From contig JAKLKQ010000019.1 of assembly GCA_023150555.1 (NCBI GenBank), positions 43,476 through 107,475 on the forward strand: DNA of 64,000 bases, given 5' to 3'. The DNA is from Planctomycetota bacterium. Its GTDB lineage: Bacteria > Planctomycetota > SZUA-567 > H5-PLA8. Below the pieces are notes generated by a model. It had not been told where the DNA came from, searched no databases, and was given only the letters and a program-made list of their open reading frames with translations. Shown here piece after piece: positions 60,165 through 64,000 of this stretch. The stretch's first letter is position 1, and the number at the start of each line of letters is the position of its first letter. The position numbers were made by a program, and so were the translations under genes.

Positions 60165-60653
60165 CCGGTGGGCATCAGCAGATCAGCAGTCCAGGTAAGG
60201 AAGTGAGTCCGGCAGGACCATAAGAAAATGGCCGGTGCCGTGCCAACGAATCCGTGCTCTTCCCAAGAGTCTTCCAAAACCGCCAACTCGAATTTTTCCG
60301 TAGGCTAGGATCCCCTCCTTTTTTGCTATTCTTGAGTGCTGTATTGCGGAGAACCGCTCCTTGCAAGCGATGATCATAATTTTTGCGAGCCAGGTGACGT
60401 GCCCCCGTTTTTGGTACACGTCCGTATGGTTGAGATTATCCCTGTGTTGAACTTGGAGAAAGGTATCTATTAGGCGGAAGCGGTTCAATCGGAATGCTCC
60501 GGTTGGGGCAAGCGCCGGGAAATAAGAGGGCGCTGCAACTGCAATGACATCAACCTCTTAGAACTCGCCACTTGATTGTTGAGGCCCAAACAGGATACAC
60601 TTCTATCTAGCTTCCAACCTACGGTCGGAATCGGGATAAGGCTAGGTGCACCC
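60165..60653. other. Intergenic, no gene seen
   Basis: About 490 bp of lower GC. No hairpin with T-run and no supported frame; a 101-codon minus-strand frame (60183-60488) has no signal. AT-rich words such as CCTCCTTTTTTGC (about 60317) could be a weak end point for the pseudogene. Confidence 0.5.
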
Positions 60654-61868
60654 ATGGGTAGCCCGGGCTTTTCCTCCAAGACCTTAAGGCTGATAGGCTT
60701 TTGGGGCGCCGTCGCGACTCTCTTCCTTCTGGTCGACCACCTCCTTCCGGAAACTGCCGTCCTGCCTTCGGGCATGAGCCTGTTTGAATTGGCCGGCCTG
60801 ATCGCCGGCATCTGCGGGCTGGCCGAGGTCTTCACGTTCGCCACCCACCAGTTCCTTGCGCATAGAAACCGGCCGCCGGTCGAGTCCGCCATGATCGGCC
60901 GCCAATATCGCCTGGCATCAATCCTTGCCGCGCTGCTGGTGATCACCTATGGGCTCGGCCGTCTGGAGTCGCTCGGCACCGGCTTGGCGGCGTTGGGCGG
61001 CATGTTCCTGGGTTGGTCGCTGCAGGCGCCAGTGAGCGGGTTTGCCGCCTGGGTGCTGGTCAGCCTCAAGCGGCCCTTCCGTCCCGGCGACCGCATCCAG
61101 TTGCCGAACCTGGGCCTGGTGGGGGACGTGAAGGACATTGGGGCCATGTACACCGTGCTCGACCAGGTCGGAGGCTCCATCGGCAGCGAGGAGGCGGTCG
61201 GCCGCCACGTGCTGGTGCCCAATGCCATGTTGTTCAGCCAGGTGGTCATCAACTACACGGTTGCGCAGGATGCCGCGTACATGCTGGACGAGGTGGTGGT
61301 CCGCATCACCTACGACTCGGATTGGAAGATAGCGGAAAAGATCCTACTGGACGCGGCCATCGACGTCACGCGCCCCATCGTGGAGGCCACGGGCGTAAAG
61401 CCCTACATCCGGTCCGACCTGTACGACTACGGCGTCTATCTTCGCCTGCGCTACCAGACCTACGCCAAGGACCGGACCCAGATCGCCTCGGAGATTAACA
61501 AGCGAATTTTCAACGACTTCCAGCGGACCCCGTCCGTCGATTTGGCCATCCCCTACATCTACTCCTATCGAGCGGGCGCCGACCGAAAGGAGCAGGACCT
61601 GCCCACCGACAAGGATGCGGCGTTCGTCGAATCGATCGAGGTCGCCCATGTGCGCGAACCGGGTCCCTTCGACGAAAAAGAGATCGAGGCGCTTGCCCGC
61701 AGCATCGAGCGCAAGGGCCTGCTTCAGCCGATCGTAGTGTCCAGGGGGCCGGACGGCGAACCGTTCGAGATCCTTGCCGGCGACAAGCGCTTTGCCGCCT
61801 GCAAGCGCCTAGGCTGGAAGTCGATTCCGGCGGTCGTTCGGGGCCATACCTCCAACGTCAATGTCTGA
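60654..61868 (+). CDS. MscS-type mechanosensitive channel fused to a ParB/Srx-like domain
   Basis: 404 residues from ATG 60654. Four N-terminal helices lead to the MscS pore and beta domain: LAALGGMFLGWSLQAPVSGF, then LVSLKRPFRPGDRIQLPN, VGDVKDIGAMYTVL and HVLVPNAMLFSQVVINYT. The alpha/beta domain runs to about residue 320. From about 330 a ParB N-terminal-like domain follows: VAHVREPGPFDEKEIEALAR, SIERKGLLQPIVV, ILAGDKRFAACKRLGWKSIP. That domain binds CTP in ParB; GDKRFAA corresponds to the GERRxRA box. Predicted membrane channel with a cytosolic nucleotide-binding module. The stop overlaps the next gene by 8 bp. Confidence 0.88.
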   Translation: MGSPGFSSKTLRLIGFWGAVATLFLLVDHLLPETAVLPSGMSLFELAGLIAGICGLAEVFTFATHQFLAHRNRPPVESAMIGRQYRLASILAALLVITYGLGRLESLGTGLAALGGMFLGWSLQAPVSGFAAWVLVSLKRPFRPGDRIQLPNLGLVGDVKDIGAMYTVLDQVGGSIGSEEAVGRHVLVPNAMLFSQVVINYTVAQDAAYMLDEVVVRITYDSDWKIAEKILLDAAIDVTRPIVEATGVKPYIRSDLYDYGVYLRLRYQTYAKDRTQIASEINKRIFNDFQRTPSVDLAIPYIYSYRAGADRKEQDLPTDKDAAFVESIEVAHVREPGPFDEKEIEALARSIERKGLLQPIVVSRGPDGEPFEILAGDKRFAACKRLGWKSIPAVVRGHTSNVNV

Positions 61869-63102
61869 CCGTGCCAAGCCAGGGACCGGTTCCTCGCCGC
61901 GTTCATGGCTCGCGGCAACTTGGGTGAGCGCTGCAGCCTTTTTTCTCCTGGGCGGCTACGAACTCGTCCGAAGTCCTGCCAATACAATGTTCAAGGCTGC
62001 CTACGGGAAAGAGAATCTTCCTTTTATCCTCATGGCCACGCCGCCGTTTCTCCTCGCGGTTCTGTATGGCTATGGCCGGATCCTTTCAAGATACGGCCCC
62101 CGTTGGGCTCTGCGCGCGACTACGCTTCTATCCGCGCTTGCGTTAGGCGCTTGCGGCGCAGGCTGTGCCTCTGGATGGCATCCAGCGGCGGCCATCCTGT
62201 ACCTGGTGCGCGAAGCCTACGTCGTGTTGGTCATTGAGCAGTACTGGTCCTTTCTGAACAGCACGCTTTCGGTCGAGGACGGAAAGAAACTAAACGGGCC
62301 CATCTGCGGGCTGGCATCGGTGGGCTCCATCCTGGGCGCTTTGGCGGTCGGCGCGTGGTCGGAGACGTTGGGCACGGAGACCTTGCCGTTTATCGGCGCC
62401 GCCGCCCTCCTGCCGGCCTTGCTCTGCGGCGAGATTGCGTACGGCCGTTGCGGTGAGCCGCGACCGGAAGGGATAAGCCGGGCGGGCGGCCATGTGGGAC
62501 TCCGAGCGCTGGCATCAGAAAAGACCATGCGTAGCCTGTTCGCATTGGTCCTGGCTACCCAGACGGTCTCTCTTTTGATCGAGATCTCGTTCCAGGGCGT
62601 CCTGCAGGATGCCATTCCGGTCGCCGACCAGCAGACGGCCTGGTCAGGCCGGTACTTTGCGCTGCTCAACGCGGCTGCGCTTTTGGGCCAATTCGTGCTG
62701 GCGCCGCTTGCTCTGCGATTCCTGACTCCACGCCGCATCCATGTGGCTATTCCGGTGATCCATATTGTCTTTTGCCTTTGGGCCTGGATCGAGCCATCCC
62801 TGATGGCGATTGGTTGCGCGTATCTGATGTTCAAATGGATCGATTATTCCGTTTTCCGGGCAGCGAAGGAACTGCTGTATGTACCGCTATCCTTCGACAT
62901 TCGGTATCGCGCCAAGGAACTGATCGATGTGTTTGGGTATCGCTTGGGGAAGGGCGGATCGTCCTTGGTCATAACGGCCCTGAAAGGCTTCGGCGTGGTC
63001 TTCGGTAACTCCGCCTTCGCCGGATGGGCGGTGCTGGTGGCCGGCTTTTGGGCGCCTTTGGCTTGGATTGCCACCAAGCCCGGCAAGTCGGCTGGCACCT
63101 GA
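61861..63102 (+). CDS. NTT/MFS-like transporter (ATP:ADP translocase-like family)
   Basis: 413 residues, about 12 helices. ATG 61861 lies inside the end of the MscS-ParB gene. Landmarks: FLLGGYELVRSPANTMFKAA, YLVREAYVVLVIEQYWSFLN, LNGPICGLASVGSILGAL, and the C-terminal YSVFRAAKELLYVPLSFDIR then YRAKELIDVFGYRLGKGGSS. The R-A-x-x-E-L-L-Y and R-x-K-E-x-I-D strings are those of Npt/TLC nucleotide transporters and their bacterial relatives; a general MFS assignment is the alternative. Its coupling to the ParB-like (nucleotide-binding) channel fits a nucleotide-linked role, but this is only inference. Confidence 0.78.
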   Translation: MSDRAKPGTGSSPRSWLAATWVSAAAFFLLGGYELVRSPANTMFKAAYGKENLPFILMATPPFLLAVLYGYGRILSRYGPRWALRATTLLSALALGACGAGCASGWHPAAAILYLVREAYVVLVIEQYWSFLNSTLSVEDGKKLNGPICGLASVGSILGALAVGAWSETLGTETLPFIGAAALLPALLCGEIAYGRCGEPRPEGISRAGGHVGLRALASEKTMRSLFALVLATQTVSLLIEISFQGVLQDAIPVADQQTAWSGRYFALLNAAALLGQFVLAPLALRFLTPRRIHVAIPVIHIVFCLWAWIEPSLMAIGCAYLMFKWIDYSVFRAAKELLYVPLSFDIRYRAKELIDVFGYRLGKGGSSLVITALKGFGVVFGNSAFAGWAVLVAGFWAPLAWIATKPGKSAGT

Positions 63103-63205
63103 AAACCCAAAGTTCAGCGGTACCTATCCGAATTGGGCAAGCGCTGCGGCTCCTCCGCACGCAGGGCAGGAGTATCTTCTACGCAAGAAGTCGGATCGGT
63201 GCGCT

Positions 63206-63320
63206 TCACTTCGCCTCGCAGGTAGCCTCGGCGGTGGCGGCAAGCTTCACTTTGACCACGCGGTTGCTGAGGGTGTCGTTGACGAAAGCGCTCTCGTCGT
63301 CGACCGCCACGTGTATATGG
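63206..63320 (-). pseudogene. C-terminal remnant of a third propeller gene, cut by an IS element
   Basis: The minus strand reads HIHVAVDDESAFVNDTLSNR then VVKVKLAATAEATCEAK and stops at 63206. It aligns with the end of the intact propeller (HVYVGDGLNHRVVRVDKTFA then AAETCDVK). Upstream the similarity ends where the transposase gene begins (about 63320), so the IS inserted into this gene. Confidence 0.65.
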
Positions 63321-64000
63321 TCAACGAAAGTGGGACACAGAAGATGATCGGCTCGGTTGTTTCCTTCGCGTGTTCTTTCTCCAGCGACGGTTGATGCTTT
63401 TTTTCTTGAGCCTACTTCGGTTGCCCAGGATGCCTTCGCGACGCCCGAAATATACATCGTCCGGGGTTACGTTTCCAAGTCCTTCGTGATACCGATGGCC
63501 ATTGTAATGGTTGATGAACTTCTCGATTTCAGATTCGATTTGTTCTGGCGATTCGTGGACGATTAGGTTCACCTGCTCCTTGCAGGAGCGATGATACCGT
63601 TCGATCTTCCCGTTGGTTTGCGGATGATAGGGGGAGGCCAGGATGTGGCCGATGCCTTTTGCCTCCAAATAGTCGCCGAACGCCTGGGAGATCAGGGCCG
63701 GCCCGTTGTCAGTGACGATCTGCGGGCGCAGGTCGGAATTCTCGCGGTCTACGCCCGTGACTTCGCAGGCCATCTCGATCACTTCGCTGAACGATTCCGT
63801 TCGCATATCAGGCTGTAACCGCCAGGCCAGGATGCGACGGCTGTAGTCGTCCAGCACCGAGATCAGATAATACCATCCCCAGTTTTTGGCCTGCAGGTAG
63901 GTGGCATCGGTCTGCCACTGCTGATTGGGCCGGACGGTCTTGATGCTGTACTCCGGGCCGGCGGGAAACGTCTTTTGCTCGCGGGGCTTGACCCACCCCT
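63321..64000 (-). CDS. IS3-type transposase OrfB / integrase core (partial)
   Basis: The frame is open from the right edge to the stop at 63321, about 225 residues visible. DDE triad: QWQTDATYL (first Asp), PQIVTDNGPALIS (second Asp), HPQTNGKIERYHRSCKEQ (Glu). DDYSRRILAWRLQP and HYNGHRYHEGLGNVTPDDVY are typical rve-domain IS3-family strings. The last codons (SVSHFR-stop) lie at the junction with the propeller remnant, so the stop may come from the target DNA. The N-terminal part and OrfA lie beyond the window. Confidence 0.92.
   Translation of the reverse strand, partial: GWVKPREQKTFPAGPEYSIKTVRPNQQWQTDATYLQAKNWGWYYLISVLDDYSRRILAWRLQPDMRTESFSEVIEMACEVTGVDRENSDLRPQIVTDNGPALISQAFGDYLEAKGIGHILASPYHPQTNGKIERYHRSCKEQVNLIVHESPEQIESEIEKFINHYNGHRYHEGLGNVTPDDVYFGRREGILGNRSRLKKKSINRRWRKNTRRKQPSRSSSVSHFR

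Noticed and set aside
60183..60488. 101-codon minus-strand frame in the spacer before the MscS-ParB gene
   Set aside because: No Shine-Dalgarno, no domain, and ordinary length for chance in AT-richer DNA.

Overview
The window is GC-rich (mid-60s % by eye) and almost fully coding, apart from several AT-richer patches. It looks like one chromosomal contig of a Gram-negative-type bacterium: many lipoprotein or Sec signal peptides, a type IV/II (pseudo)pilin, the hopanoid-associated glycosyltransferase HpnB, giant PA14/PQQ-type and NHL-like secreted beta-propellers, a TolB/M28/PDZ protein and a DUF4175-like protein. This mix is typical of Planctomycetota and similar uncultured lineages, but there is no rRNA or other universal marker except rpsJ and priA, so the taxon is an inference. 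TAG, TGA and TAA all appear to act as stops. Both Shine-Dalgarno-led and apparently leaderless genes (a -10 box 7 nt before the start codon) occur.

Layout. 1-5.5 kb: a lipoprotein running off the left edge, an FTCD_C-type cyclodeaminase, an AraC regulator and a GntR/LacI hybrid separated by a palindrome-rich spacer, and a GH114-like secreted protein. 5.9-11.1 kb: a giant PA14 + PQQ-propeller protein. 11.4-15.4 kb: a U32 peptidase-family protein and an ornithine decarboxylase-like enzyme. 15.6-18.8 kb: an enolase-superfamily dehydratase overlapping an SDR (sugar-acid catabolism, with an IclR-like operator candidate), then an XRE regulator and a Shethna-type ferredoxin. 18.9-27.9 kb: lipoproteins, a DUF4175-like protein, a tail-anchored pseudokinase and a TolB/M28-like/PDZ protein. 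27.9-28.9 kb: about 1 kb without genes, full of palindromes, holding a promoter and a structured RNA candidate. 28.9-35.7 kb: a frameshifted beta-hydroxyacid dehydrogenase and a four-gene glycosylation operon with two STT3-like GT-C paralogues. 35.8-44.7 kb: priA, a membrane protein plus ABC ATPase, and a DUF58-transglutaminase-MoxR operon. 44.8-56.2 kb: a TA-flanked MITE, a serine hydrolase interrupted by an in-frame TGA, rpsJ-hpnB, a pilin, a ClC channel, a sulfur transport cluster (TSUP and split YeeE/YedE) and a low-GC gene between 17-bp direct repeats. 56.3-64 kb: an NHL-like propeller with decayed relatives, an MscS-ParB fusion overlapping an NTT-like transporter, and an IS3-like transposase inserted beside another propeller remnant.

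The most notable observations are: a 162-bp palindromic element inserted in frame within a lipoprotein signal peptide, whose removal restores a perfect signal sequence; a promoter-driven structured RNA candidate at 28.5-28.8 kb; shared operator-like words in three distant intergenic regions; the 560-bp direct-repeat-bounded low-GC cassette; and the MscS-ParB fusion. Five coding regions carry apparent lesions (two frameshift events, two in-frame stops, one IS disruption), which suggests active decay or assembly error.
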